This document shows positions 1 to 11,683 of a DNA stretch of 64,000 nt, one piece after another. Origin of the DNA: Panorpa germanica. Taxonomy: Eukaryota > Arthropoda > Insecta > Mecoptera > Panorpidae. A program made the position numbers and the translations under genes. Numbering within the stretch: position 1 is the first letter of the stretch; each line of letters begins with the position of its first letter. The notes under the pieces were generated by a model, which saw only the letters and a list, made by a program, of their open reading frames with translations, was not told where the DNA came from and searched no databases. The stretch covers positions 14,570,001-14,634,000 of the forward strand of contig OY783205.1 in NCBI GenBank assembly GCA_963678705.1. Direction: 5' to 3'.

Positions 1-583
1 TACGTAAACGATTTTACCTAGTAAGCAATGTTTTGTGATCCATTTTTACTACTTTTTGAGAAGTAAATCTACCCTTTTGCGCATTACCATGTAAACAATA
101 TTACGTTCTTTACAATATTCCTACAAAGTTCCTATTTTTCGTATTTTAAAGTTTTCTTTCTTGCTCATTAACATTATCATAAAAATATTTAAGAAGATTC
201 TTACCTGGACAATTAAAGGGGCAAAACTTTATCTAAAATGGTACAGGAATATTTTTACAGGAATATTTTTACCTTGACTCATTCTTATACTACACACCAT
301 TATTAATTATTTTTCAATTTGTATTACTTAAATATTTTAGTAAAGTAATAGAACTTTAATATTTTCACTGTAAAATTTTGCCGACTTCGACTCTGACTGC
401 GCAGTCCAGGTAAGTAAGAATAGAACGATTTATATGTAAGTTTGCAAAAACTTTAGTCCAAGACTGTACCAGTAGCATACCAAACCGTATATACAAATAT
501 TAACAGGTACATATAGTACATACATACGCAAATACCATGGATAAATATTGGATAAATTTATCTCAAGCTTAAAACGGTCAATA
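1..583. other. No gene recognised
   Basis: AT-rich non-coding sequence up to the first transposable element. I see no long open frame, splice-supported exon or RNA gene. Confidence 0.6.
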
Positions 584-1953
584 CCCAGTAAACATTTTGG
601 AGTAAATTCTACTTAATTTCTATTACATATCATGAATTTTTTGTCTGGAACGTGTTCGTTTTCTATTCAGTCGTTTATAGGAAAGGCCCTTTTTATGAGC
701 TACAGACATTGCAACGACGGTTCACTGCTGAATTAAAAGCGGAGTAGGTTTATGATTTATGACCGGAGCTATAAACTTGAAACTAGCAGGGGTATAAAAC
801 TTAATTGAATTCTACATTTTAGAGTCTGCAAAATATAAATATTTAAATGAAGAAATAAATAGATGTAATCTTTAGTACGGATCGTGATTTTTTTAATGAA
901 TATTATTCATCTTCAACAATACTCGTTATATTAGTTTTTTACATTGTTTTGGTGATTCAAAAATCCACGATCGGCAGGTCTGCGTTAGGTTTAAAACCTC
1001 TGTCTTAGCATCGTATAAGTCATAAACTTTACACTAGCAAGGATGGCAGGGGTATAAAACTTAATGGAATTTTACTTTTTAAAGTCTGCAAAATATAAAT
1101 ATTTAAATGAAGAAATAAATAGATGTAATCTTTAGTACGGATCGTGATTTTTTTAATGAATATTATTCATCTTCAACAATACTCGTTATATTAGTTTTTT
1201 ACATTGTTTTGGTGATTCAAAAATCCACGATCGGCAGGTCTGCGTTAGGTTTAAAACCTCTGTCTTAGCATCGTATAAGTCATAAACTTTACACTAGCAA
1301 GGATGGCAGGGGTATAAAACTTAATGGAATTTTACTTTTTAAAGTCTGCAAAATATAAATATTTAAATGAAGAAATAAATAGATGTAATCTTTAGTACGG
1401 ATCGTGATTTTTTTAATGAATATTATTCATCTTCAACAATACTCGTTATATTAGTTTTTTACATTGTTTTGGTGATTCAAAAATCCACGATCGGCAGGTC
1501 TGCGTTAGGTTTAAAACCTCTGTCTTACCATCGCTAGGTACTATCTTCGTTTATATACATTCTATTCGGGGATTGAGAGAGATAGCGTCTGTCTATTACC
1601 GTTAAAGAAATATTTGTTGAAAAAGGATAGCATATACTTTAAACATCTGTACAGAACGAAATATTATACAAGTATACAAGTGTAACGGTGAAAAATATAT
1701 TTTACTTGTCTAAGGCATCTCGTTTCTCTCTCACTTTGGAATAAATGAAATGAATGTGAATTTAAAAAAAATATATCCATGTGGGAAAGAAACAGAAATA
1801 CTTAATGAATGATGTTGGAAAAAGAAAGAATATTATTATGAAAAACTAACACAAAATCTGTGACAGGTAGAGAACTTGTAAAGCGTTAGAATAGAATTGT
1901 ACGAGTGACTCGAACTTCACCAAATAGGGCACTTCACCAAATTGTTTACTGGG
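584..1953. mobile_element. Family C TIR element, copy 1 (three 260-bp units)
   Basis: The left end reads CCCAGTAAACATTTTGG and the right end, reverse-complemented, reads CCCAGTAAACAATTTGG. Both ends are flanked by TA (582-583 and 1954-1955), so this is a TIR DNA element with a TA target duplication. It is 1370 bp long and has no transposase-like frame, so it must be non-autonomous. Most of its left half is a tandem array. A second copy lies at 23214-24323 and is nearly identical outside the array. The TA duplication would fit the Tc1/mariner group, but that assignment is inference. Confidence 0.85.
770..1531. repeat. 260-bp tandem repeat inside family C copy 1
   Basis: The phrase GGGGTATAAAACTTAAT recurs at about 789, 1049 and 1309, exactly 260 bp apart. 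Units 2 and 3 look identical by eye. The first unit lacks part of its start, and the last leaves the repeat at 'cttaccatcgctagg'. No open frame spans the units. Confidence 0.9.
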
Positions 1954-1982
1954 TAGACTAAAGTTTAAAGTTTCAGGATAAT

Positions 1983-2200
1983 TATTATTATTTTTTATTT
2001 AATTTATTTACTGTCAACCTATTTCCGATGCCCATCACCGATGACCTCCTACTATGTTGGCAGTTTTTGTGATGGCAAGTGCTACACCACTGTCGAATCA
2101 GTGTACGATTATGTATGTACTGAGTCAATATAATTTGAAAACAACCTAATCCAGAAAATATATATTTGGTCCGTGGGAACGAACCTAAGATTACAGCACT
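1983..2200 (-). mobile_element. tRNA-derived SINE, copy 1
   Basis: Read on the minus strand it has a tRNA B-box-like stretch (GGTTCGTTCCC, around 2175-2185), then TTTTCTGGATTAGGTTGTT, a block CAAAAACTGCCAACATAGTA, and a tail of AAATAAATTAAATAAA. The same order occurs at 26400-26658, so this is a dispersed short element. A Pol III-transcribed SINE is the best reading. The A box is not clear here. Confidence 0.6.
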
Positions 2201-2324
2201 CTAGGCTCAAGCATCTATTCTCTCGTCAGCATAATTAGATAATGATATTTACATGTGTTACATACATTTTTTTAAATTCGATAAATAAATAAAAAAATTA
2301 TGAATTAACTATAGAACAGTATAC

Positions 2325-2415
2325 CTGAATCTTATCACCTACGACCTCCTATTTTGTTGACAATTTTAATAACTTTTCTTTCAATTGAACGTAACAACAA
2401 AACCCAGAAAATATT
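2325..2415 (-). mobile_element. SINE fragment, copy 2
   Basis: On the minus strand it matches the middle and 3' part of the SINE at 1983-2200 (TTTTCTGGGTTTTGTTGTTA, then AAAATTGTCAACAAAATAGG and AGGTCGTAGGTGATAAG). The tRNA-like head is missing. Confidence 0.45.
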
Positions 2416-2771
2416 TTTCTACACGGTGCACACAAAATGTGAATACTACCTTAAATAAATACGAATATAATATTTTACTCAACCAAACAATATTTTACTA
2501 AATTTTGTATTTACAATAGCCTGTATTTTCTGTCTTAGAAGAATAGCTGTATAGTTTATTTTTGACACCAGTTATTGCTACTTTTGTAACAGTGATCTGT
2601 GGCAACACTGACTATGCTTGCTGTGCAATTGTATATATTTATTATATAATTCATTTCATTAAATAAAACAGTTCTTTTTGTAGAAATTTGTATATTATTA
2701 TTATAAACCGAATACGTACTTTGATTCTAATAGCAATAAAAATACATGATATACGATATACCTTTTAGGCA

Positions 2772-3010
2772 AAACAAGTGTTATTCGGACTCCATATTAT
2801 TTTTTCATTAAAAAGCAATGCTTTATCAACACACGAAATTCAGTTGTTTTATTTATTTTGAAAATTGCAAAAGCTGCACCATTAAAACCATTGCAACTCG
2901 TAAACTAATGGACGGAATGTTATGAAATTTTTGATAGTATCTATAATTATTAAAATAAGATTTGTTAATAATGACGTCATCCTACGAACTTATTGAGTGA
3001 TGTGTTAGTA
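2772..3010. repeat. Family G dispersed repeat, copy 1
   Basis: This direct repeat shares blocks such as ACAAGTGTTATTCGGA, AATGCTTTATCAACACACGA and TACGAACT(T/C)ATTGA with 44979-45250. It ends close to the family D element that follows. It has no coding potential and no defined ends. Confidence 0.6.
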
Positions 3011-3051
3011 GGAGAACATAGGTTATAAAAACAATATCGTAATCTAAAGCC

Positions 3052-3552
3052 TCATTCCCACTCACTGTTTTGATATTTAATTTACTGTTTTTATTTAATA
3101 TTGAAATCTAGATTTTAGGTTATTACGTTTAAGTATTCCTTTTCACATTTGTGTTTTAATTTAAGTTTAGTTAATTTAGTTGGTGCGTATGCATCGTTAA
3201 TAATATAAATTTTAACAGTTCTACAGTTGGACAAAATTGAATGTGGAATAATTAAAATTGCTATTTTTAATAACAATTAGTAATAGAAATTATTTTCAAA
3301 TCTATATTTTTCAAAAACTGACATTAAACTTTTTTAAAAGTAAATCCTACTGCATTTTGACAGATTGTCACATTTTGGAGGTTATAATATAATATAGTTT
3401 TTCTAAATTTAATATTTTTAATTTAAACACTGGACCTTGTAAGGTGCTAAAAAACTAAGAAAACTTAAAAAATAAATTAAATTAAAAATGGTACTGTGAA
3501 TGACTACGCGTAATTAAATACAAAATTAAATTAAAGCAGTGAGTGGGAATGA
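3052..3552. mobile_element. Family D TIR element, copy 1
   Basis: It begins TCATTCCCACTCACTGTTTT and ends GCAGTGAGTGGGAATGA, an inverted repeat. Copies with the same ends lie at 11684-12168 and 58759-59277, plus a fragment at 58651-58745. There is no open frame, so it is a non-autonomous element of about 500 bp. The target duplication is unclear. Confidence 0.75.
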
Positions 3553-5011
3553 TACTTAATGTTAAAGAAAATTAAGACAACATAATTTTTTTCCAAATCT
3601 ACAGAGTTTACAGCAAATACAATATTTGAAGCTACAAATATTCGTCTATGTACCATATTACTAAAAACAAATGACCTGTTTTCCACGTCACGTCGCCTCA
3701 CGTTACGTCACATAGAGCTGGCATGACAATCCACTCCTGCATCTCCACCCATACCCGCATTTGTCTTCCTACAAAGTATCGGACATACGGAACATAAACT
3801 ACGTATGTCTTTGATAATTTCCACCCTGTAACTATACCCTTATCCGTTGTCCTTTCATTCCACCCTCTTCTACCTTATTCCCCTTTCCCATCTTGCGATT
3901 CTTGCCCCCTTTGGGAATCAATACGGGCGCAATGCGGGTGGTGCGCCACAGATCACATAGTGGGGGGTGTTGGAAAGAGAAAGAGAATACTATTTTAAGA
4001 ATATTAATGTGTAAGAAGGATGGATATATTTTAGAATTTCATATAATAAAGAGGTTTGTAAAAGAGGAGCGAAAGGAAGAGAAGAAGTGGAAGTAGGGTT
4101 GAGTAGGGGAGGAAGGGAAGGGGGTTATTATAGCATGACGCGCTTAATCGATTTTAAGTTAAATTAAAACTTATGTACAGAAATTTATAAATAGTTTTTA
4201 AGTCTAATATATTGAAATGTGCTGTAGTAAAACCTGTCTTGTTGACTGCCGAATTTACTAAATTGTATCTAACTTAGTCATTGTTTGTCATTCATCAGGG
4301 TTGGATTTTGTCATTTATCAGGACAGGAGTCTAAAGGGCCGAAATCAAAAAGGTACCTGCATGGAGTTAGATATTAGTAGCCCAGTTGCAAAACCCGACA
4401 TCTGACAAAAACTAAAAAATCGAGTTATTGATATCGGTGGATTCAGCTCGTGAATTCCTACAAATATATGAGGTAATATTAATCGATAGGCGTTTTAAAA
4501 ATGTATTTTTCATTTTAGTAATCGTGTTTACTTTGTTTTTTAATTAAATAGGTGTGTATTAATTTTTCTTTTTAGTTAGGTAGAGATACTAATACCTACC
4601 TAGGATATAAATTTATCCTTTAAAAGTACAAAATAATAATAATAATAATATTTTCTGCCTTTCATTTTAAAAATATAAGTAACGGCGGAGGAATTCGAAG
4701 TAAACATTCAAAATGACTGGTTTTACAACCGATTTGAAAGAAGAAACAAAAATTCGGTTGCAAAATCTGACTAAATCTGTCAAAACTGTTGCAAAACCAG
4801 ACATCTTTGACTTTAGGTTGCAAAACCTAATCCCGAAACTTCAAAGTGAAATATAAAATTACCAATTAATCAAATGTATAAACAGACCTTTTAAGTAAAA
4901 TACGATGATTTTTAAAAATTAAAAAAAAAACGAAAAATCCTAACATATATAGTTTGACCTCTACAAGTTTTTGTCATTTTCCCAAATTTCCCTTGACATA
5001 GAGATGCCATA
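3553..5011. other. No gene recognised; simple repeats
   Basis: No gene seen. It holds a cluster of ACGTCAC/ACGTTACGTCAC motifs (3686-3712), a purine-rich stretch near 4050-4130, a short (AAT)n run near 4633-4650, and several repeats of GTTGCAAAAC with a following GAC between 4384 and 4830. Confidence 0.5.
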
Positions 5012-5456
5012 TACAGGGTGTCCCACTATTCAACGATAAGCGGGCACCAGAGGATGGTCCTGTTCATGACTACACAAGAAAAAAAGAAAAAAAAAATTAT
5101 CTTATTTTGGTTAAGAATTAGAAAAAAAAAAAATTTTTTTTGGAAAATTGAAACACCTTAAGATGTTTTTAACTACAATTACCACAATTTTTCAAATATT
5201 TCTGATTTTTTTTTTTTTCGGCAACCTAAATAGCACTGCTATCCACCACAAACATTACAAATCCCAGAATGCTAGTAGTTTTTACACAAAAATCAATCGA
5301 AATTATTTTTTTCCCTATAATTTTTAAAGATTTTTACTTTCTGTTCACTTTAACTCATGGTGGTGTAAAAAAAATGTATGAACACTACTATGACAAGTTT
5401 TTTAAAACGCATTGGCGCAAGTCTTCAGGATTCCAAAATGGTATAATACTCCAGGA
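5012..5456 (+). mobile_element. Family B TIR element, copy 1 (right end not found)
   Basis: It starts TA-CAGGGTGTCCCACTATTCAACG and runs through the same inner sequence as the copies at 17414-18065 (opposite orientation) and 25390-26257. Similarity stops after 'ggtataatactccagga' near 5456. The matching right TIR is missing, so this copy is truncated or rearranged. An open frame inside it recurs in copy 2, but only because the DNA is repeated. Confidence 0.7.
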
Positions 5457-7804
5457 TATGACAAATTTGAAAAATTGTGGTCTATCTCTTTTAAACAATG
5501 CTGAAATATAGTAAACCCACCAACCCTAAAAGCAGTCCATAAAAACCCTTTCAAAATAAAAGTAAAAATATTTAATAAAAGTATGTACAAGAACAATATA
5601 AATATGCAGAAAATATGCACATGCATATAAATCCTTGCCGTAATGATAAAACGGTCCCAAATTTACCTAAAATGTTTTTGTTGTAAGATTGTAAATATAT
5701 GTTATATAGTGGGACACAAGAGTACTGCATATCTAGTAAGCAGCATGAAACTTGTTGCTGCTAATTTATGATGTAGTAAATGAAAAAATGTTGGGACTCG
5801 AACTCTATGAACACCCGGGAAGATGTTGTTCAAGTTGTTCTAATTTTAGTTAGATTTTAAAGTTTGGGATTATAATGAAAGTTCCAAAATCTTGGCACGA
5901 TGGTGGCACGTGTGAATATGCACATGCAATATTTTTGCAAGTCTAAATCTTGATCAGATAATTTTTCATGGCATCCTAGAAATGTCGTATGATTATGTGT
6001 TTATTTTCGCAGATGGCTTTATATATGTTGCAAGATATTAGTAGATGTACTGATATTTCACGGTGACTGCATTCTATTGGAGGATAATGAATGTATATTT
6101 ATTATACATATGATCAATTGACAATAAGCACACTAAGGAAATATAATGCGGGTACTGAGATCGAATCCAAAAGCACATGTGTTTGATATCAAGCATCAAT
6201 GCTCTAGGACAATATACCTTCTTTTTAGGTATTTTAGTAATTAAATAAAAAACAAAGTTTTATGACTTTCTTTATCCAAAAAAGGTCATTTTTTGATCCT
6301 ATTAGTAGTAAAAGATTGTAATATAATAAAATAACATAAGTTCAAATGAACTCTGAACCCCTTTTAGCGCAAATACGCTGTTTACACAAACTGAGAGTAT
6401 ACCACTACTTCAAGGCACTGTATTTTAAATACGTATTTATAATCTTTTAATTGTGTGAGGACGGCATAAATCTTTATATAATAAACAAATAAAACATCAA
6501 ATTTCAACCCGTTTCAACCATTAATTACGTCACACATAAAGGCGTGAGATTCTTTGTGACGTCACATGCAATCTAAAATATAAAAAGTAGTAAACAGTGG
6601 ATGAAATGTAAATAATGTTATAAAAAACTGAAAAATTGTGTAGTAGCTGTCCAACAAAAAAAAAATGTCTTAAAAAAATACTATATCCTATGCACTTTTT
6701 CAAAAAAATTTAATAATTATAACCGCAACGTGTGACAACGGAGTGTGCGAGGAGGGGGAAGGGAAAGGTCAGAAATAGCATGAAATTTGAGGACGGCAAA
6801 ATTCGTCATAAAAAAGGCAAAGACTAAAAAATTAATAATTTTTTCTAAATGCATGATGTAACGATGAGTGACAACAAATGGATGGGGTGGGGTAACAATG
6901 TGTGACAAGACGAAACTAGGAAAAGGAGGATTTTAAAATATCATGAAGTTTGTGTGATCCCTAATATAGACAAAACTAAATTGCCTTCAAAGTGGTTAAA
7001 TATATTTTTTCCTGATTCAACAACTAAAAAAACGATTTCATTTGGATCATTCACAAATGATATTGAGTCTGCCTATAAAAATTGTTTGATTGGGCGTCAT
7101 TTTCGTACCCACTGTAGGAAGGGGTAAGGTAGTCAGAGTATAAGGAGAAAGGGACTGTTGTGCTTTGTATTGTTTCTGAGCTAAACTAGCCGGGTACCCG
7201 ATTTACTATATATACAATAACAGGAGTACCTGTGGCGAACTCATTCACCCAACCATGATATCCTCTCCTACAGTCTCCTACCCATCCCATTCCATATTCT
7301 CTATACCTGCAGGAGAGCATACTCATCCGAGGGAACAAATTATCAAATCACTGGCACCAAAACTGAATGTTGCCGAAATTGTAATAATCAAATTAATTAG
7401 GTACAATTTAAATTGAAATAATAATTATTATATTCAAATTCTGTATATAATACTCGTACATTCTTGTCAATCTCACAAATGTACACCTCTGCTTTTATCC
7501 AAAATATTATGGAATTAAATATGAAATTTATTATCCCCTGTCACATTTTCTGCGAGCGTCTGTGTAGTTTCCCTTTCTTCTACGTTTCATACGATAAATT
7601 ATTCAAAGCATTTGATGTGAGCCATGCGGATCTGTGTATGCTTACCTCAGACCGTCCTTATTATACGCAAGAGTAAACTAATAGGCATAATTTTCTAAAG
7701 GTCATCACTACTTGTGATATGAAAGAATGTTAAATTTTTCACATTTTTTCTTACGAATTTTTTATATTTTTTATTTACAGTCTGAGGCGATTTCAAAATC
7801 AAGG
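5457..7804. other. No gene recognised
   Basis: I find no supported gene in this stretch. It contains two weak B-box-like strings (5791-5806 on the minus strand and near 6154), a region with several GTGTGAC/GACGTCAC motifs (6525-6910) and a moderately GC-rich stretch (7090-7330). Confidence 0.5.
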
Positions 7805-8260
7805 TCATGTATTTTTTTTTTTGTAAATTTAATTTTTAGTGTTTATGCCATTTGGCACTACATTCTTGCGCCTTAACTCATTTATTTACATACCACTGTG
7901 CTTAATTCCATTTTGATCCTTATTATATCTAAACATTCTCACTCCTTTAAAAGAAAAAAAAAAGAAAAAAATTATCCTGATAAAAATAAAAACAAAACTG
8001 CTTCGCTCCTCCTCCTTCTCTTTCCTCGTTCCTTTTCTCTATCTCCGCCATCCACCTCTTACCTTCACTGTGTCCCTTTAATAACAGCCCAATATTCTTT
8101 TCGCTTATTACCTTTTTCTCACATGAAAACTTGATGTGCTCCAATGTTTCTGTCTCTGTTCCGCACACCCTGCACATCCTTCCCTCGCTATTTGCCCAGT
8201 ATTTGTTTCCTTTCTCCTCGTTTCCCAATCAACTATTTTACTTTGTCTAAGTTTGATTCA
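7805..8260 (-). pseudogene. LINE 3' end (family L2), truncated
   Basis: The minus-strand frame at 7947-8228 contains CRVCGTETETLEHIKFSC, a Cys/His cluster typical of the C-terminal end of ORF2 in Jockey-group insect LINEs. It is preceded by the motif LGNEEK-type residues. Downstream is a 3' trailer with AATGTAGTGCC and an A-rich end (poly-T on the plus strand near 7810-7822). The reverse transcriptase and endonuclease are absent, so this is a 5'-truncated dead copy. Related fragments lie at 29515, 40620, 43365 and 53020. The clade name is inference. Confidence 0.65.
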
Positions 8261-9049
8261 ATTAGTTTATTTCAGTTAGGAACTGAACTAGAGCACTTTC
8301 TGATTTTTATTTCTTGATTTTCGATATGTTTATAGGATTGTATTTTAAAGATTATTAATATCATATTAAGATTTTTGTTGATGTACTTTTAATCCAATTT
8401 AAATTATGGATAATTTTTGTGAAATTAAAAAGTAATAAATGCACAACTACATACTAGTTCTACCACAGTGCCATTTAAAAATTCATTTAACAATTATCAC
8501 ACTAGTTCAATACTGAACCAATTATGATAAACGATGTACATATTATATGTATCTTTTTTAATTTCTTTAATAATTATATTTTATAAATATAACGAATATG
8601 TAATATTCAGTTATTTTTAGCTTTGGTGTTTACTAAAATAAAATGTCAAGGGACCCTGTCACCCCCCACAGCGTTAGCATATCAAATATATAGACATCAA
8701 TCATAGAACAGAGATTGTCATCAGGAGAATAAAAAAAACCAGCTACTATTATTTCAGTGACATTTACTGTTTAGATAAAAATTATATGATATGTGAAATG
8801 AGATGGTTAATACAGTTGGGATTAATTAATAAATTAAAATAATAAAAAATGTTGAATATTCAGAAATACAACAGAGAATATAGACGGAGTTGTACATTTT
8901 CTGGATTTGGTTCTTGTTGCGATTTTACTCATACCATGCATATTAAAATAAAATCCCAGGGCTCCCCCACCTCCGTCGTTTTGGAAAAGATGAAATTTTG
9001 AGAATAAATAGTGTAATATGTAGTTAAGAATGTATGCGTAAATGCTAGT
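8261..9049. other. No gene recognised
   Basis: AT-rich sequence with short C-rich patches (near 8650-8680 and 8955-8985). A short string TTTTCTGGATTTGGTTCTTG near 8898 resembles the middle of the SINE family. No coding region is supported. Confidence 0.5.
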
Positions 9050-9545
9050 TTAAAAGTAGTGCCCTTTTACAGGTAGTAGGTAGTAGTACAGGTATAATTT
9101 AATTTTACAAATTTCTAAATATTTCAATAATTCACTAATTAATTTTGAATCACTTAACAAAAATTTAGTATTAACAGGAAAAGTTTTAATCACATCTAAT
9201 ATATCACTATTCAATTTTGATCTTTCTAAACTATAATTTATGCATTTAAATATGATATGATCCAAAGTTCCTTCTTCACCACATTGACATCTATCGTCAG
9301 ATTTAATATTAATTTTGTACAGGTGAGCTGGAGTTTTGCAATGATTACTTTTGATTCTGATTATAGTTGATATAATTTTAAACCACGACTCATTTCTAAA
9401 CCATCTCTTCTTACTTAAATTTGGATGTAACATATAATGATCTCTTCCTTTTAACTGAATTTTGTTAATGAAATCTGTGTTTCTCAAATTGAAGTTTAAT
9501 TTTTTGATTATATTAAAAATTTCAGAACGATAAAAAAATGCACAT
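9050..9545 (-). pseudogene. I-like LINE ORF2 C-terminus, 5'-truncated
   Basis: The frame encodes the end of a LINE ORF2. It has PAHLYKINIK, then CQCGEEGTLDHIIFKC, and ends TFPVNTKFLLSD followed by a helix-rich tail. The intact ORF2 at 59773-63501 has PAHLYKINIK, CRCGEEGSLDHIILGC and QFPVNMSCLMTS in the same order, so the two belong to related families. The open frame continues upstream of the first start-like codon to about 9545. Everything before the C-terminal zinc-knuckle-like region is missing. A shorter 3' piece of the same family is inserted at 19592-19952. Confidence 0.8.
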
Positions 9546-9663
9546 TTTCGATTATGTTTTTTGACGACACAGTTATTATATAATTATTTCTATAAATACT
9601 TCATGATAAAATGACATTTGATGAATACTTTATGAAATTTTCAGAAATAAATATCAAGAAATA

Positions 9664-9962
9664 AGGCATTGACAGCGAATCTCCAGCAGATGTCACAAAA
9701 AAAATAACATTGCGGTGCCACTCATAACTCATCACTGGATTTTCTGAAATCAAATAACCAAAATGATTTCATTGTTGATAAGTTTCTGCAGGTAACGCTG
9801 TCGGGTTTATTTTAGTATATTGATGTTTCAATTTTTTAAAACAGTTAAAAGTCAAAACACCGATTTTTCTCCAATCGATTTCAAATTTTCACACAATAAA
9901 CTTAATATGTTGTACTTTAATATAAATAAATAAAATAAAAATGAAAAAAAGGGTTGAAACAT
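9664..9962 (-). repeat. Family F repeat, short copy
   Basis: This matches 12722-13250 in reverse orientation. Shared blocks include TTGACAGCGAATC, ATCACTGGATT, ATGATTTCATT, GATAAGTTTC and TCACACAATAAACTTAATATGT. It lacks the middle ~200 bp of the longer copy. I see no coding potential and no clear terminal repeats. Confidence 0.6.
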
Positions 9963-11683
9963 TATAATAAATTTCCTTCAAAATTTTAAGAATTTCAGTA
10001 CTTAAATAAATATAAGTAATTAAAACAAATTCAATCAAATCTAGAGCTAAATTTTAATAAATCGTAACTTTTAAGATGTAAGTTGAGAATACATGATATC
10101 ACACATTTTACATGGATCAAAAAAAGGAATATAGGATGAGGATGAGATGGGCAAAGGGAATTTGATTCAAAAGATCCGTGTCTCCTATATCAGGGGGAAT
10201 CTTTAGGGACTGTGAATACTGGATAGAGGGGTTAGGGAGTTCTGGAATGGTATAGGGATAGGGATTGAGATAGAACACCCTAACTTGTTTCTTGTAAGAT
10301 ACTCGTAGGGTTCGGTTTGGAACAAGTCGCATAAGGCGTATGGGGTGAAGAAGGGGATGAAATACCCTACACCCTTCGGAACTCGCAAGTCGCATGTGAC
10401 GAGCTATGTACGAGGACGACTATCCCTTTACAAAGGGAGAAACCAGGGGTTTTATTAGTGGCTTAAATTAAACAGAAATCTATATTTAGAACGTTATGGT
10501 ACACTCACTCTCACTGTTATTCGGAAAAACATTTTTTCAATAAATACATATATGTATCATTATAGAAATTACTAGAGTTTACCTCCGTGTATGATTTGAA
10601 TCCAATAAAAGAATTCGTAATTACATTTCATATTTAATTCTATTTTTAAATTGAAATAATAAAGTCGCACAATAATAAAATAATTTTTCAATTTATCAAA
10701 ATAAAAAATATTTTCAATTTATGCGTTATTTGACCAACTTTTTTTTCAAAATTTGGGATTTTTTTTTTCGATTCGTAAATAAGTTACCAAGGTTAGCCTG
10801 TATTCAAAATTTCAACTTTCTAGCACAATTTTTACTCTCGGCAAATACTGCCCCCGTGCCCCAAATAAAATAATAATATACTTAATTATTCTAGAATCCA
10901 GAATATGAAGTTTCTCCAAGTTCCCTACCGGCCACCCGAATTTCTTCAACGCCCCAAATGTAAGCCCCCTTTTTCAATTTTTGAATTTCTAATTTTTGAG
11001 AAATGTCAGCATTGAATACCTTACTACACATGCAAAATTTCAACTTTCTATCTTTTACGAATTAAAAGTAATACAGCAAAAAAGGGCTCACTTTTTTTTC
11101 CAGTTTTTCCAAAACTACGGGTTTCCAGGAAATTCAGGGAAAAATCCGGGGACGCCAAAAAACTTAGAATTTTTTTCTCTACGAAATTTTCAAAAACATT
11201 GATGGAGCCGTTTTCCAGCTACCATACAAAATTCAGTACCAAACATATAAGAATATAAACATACAGTTGGAACATTAAAATTTAGGATTTATTGAAGTAT
11301 TGATGTCAGGTCAGATAGCGTAGAACCTATTCAATGCAGGATCAAGCAAATCTAGCTGTTATTTTAAAAATTCTTTACTAAGCATGCGCACTAATTTGAA
11401 AAATTTGACTTGGTGTTCTTTTATATAATAAAAGTATATAATTGTCAGTCTAGTCTCATCTAAATGTGATTAGTATTTAATAACTATTTTCTATTAGTAT
11501 TCAGACATATTGTTTTCTAATTTGTAAGTTTGTTCAGCACCGTTTATTATTTATTAAAGTATTAGTTTATTATTAGTTAAAAAACTGGACGCTGAAATAC
11601 GACCAATAACTTTACTATTAGCATAATTATTGAATTTTGTTTACGAGTTTTTCTAAAGTCTGGTTGTGATTTAGCATAAAGTG
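9963..11683. other. No gene recognised
   Basis: No gene seen. At 10802-10821 and 11033-11052 the string CAAAATTTCAACTTTCTA appears twice, each in a similar C-rich context, suggesting an old duplicated unit of about 230 bp. The stretch 10120-10440 is somewhat GC-richer, but its open frames look accidental. Confidence 0.45.

Noticed and set aside
5269-5511. 80-codon frame beginning MLVVFTQKSIEIIFF, also found on the minus strand at 17619-17810
   Set aside because: The resemblance comes from the repeated family B DNA. The frames diverge and break in each copy, and the third copy does not keep it.
10117-10395. 92-codon minus-strand frame, Pro/Leu/Ile-rich
   Set aside because: Overlaps a second frame of similar length, with no homology or gene context.
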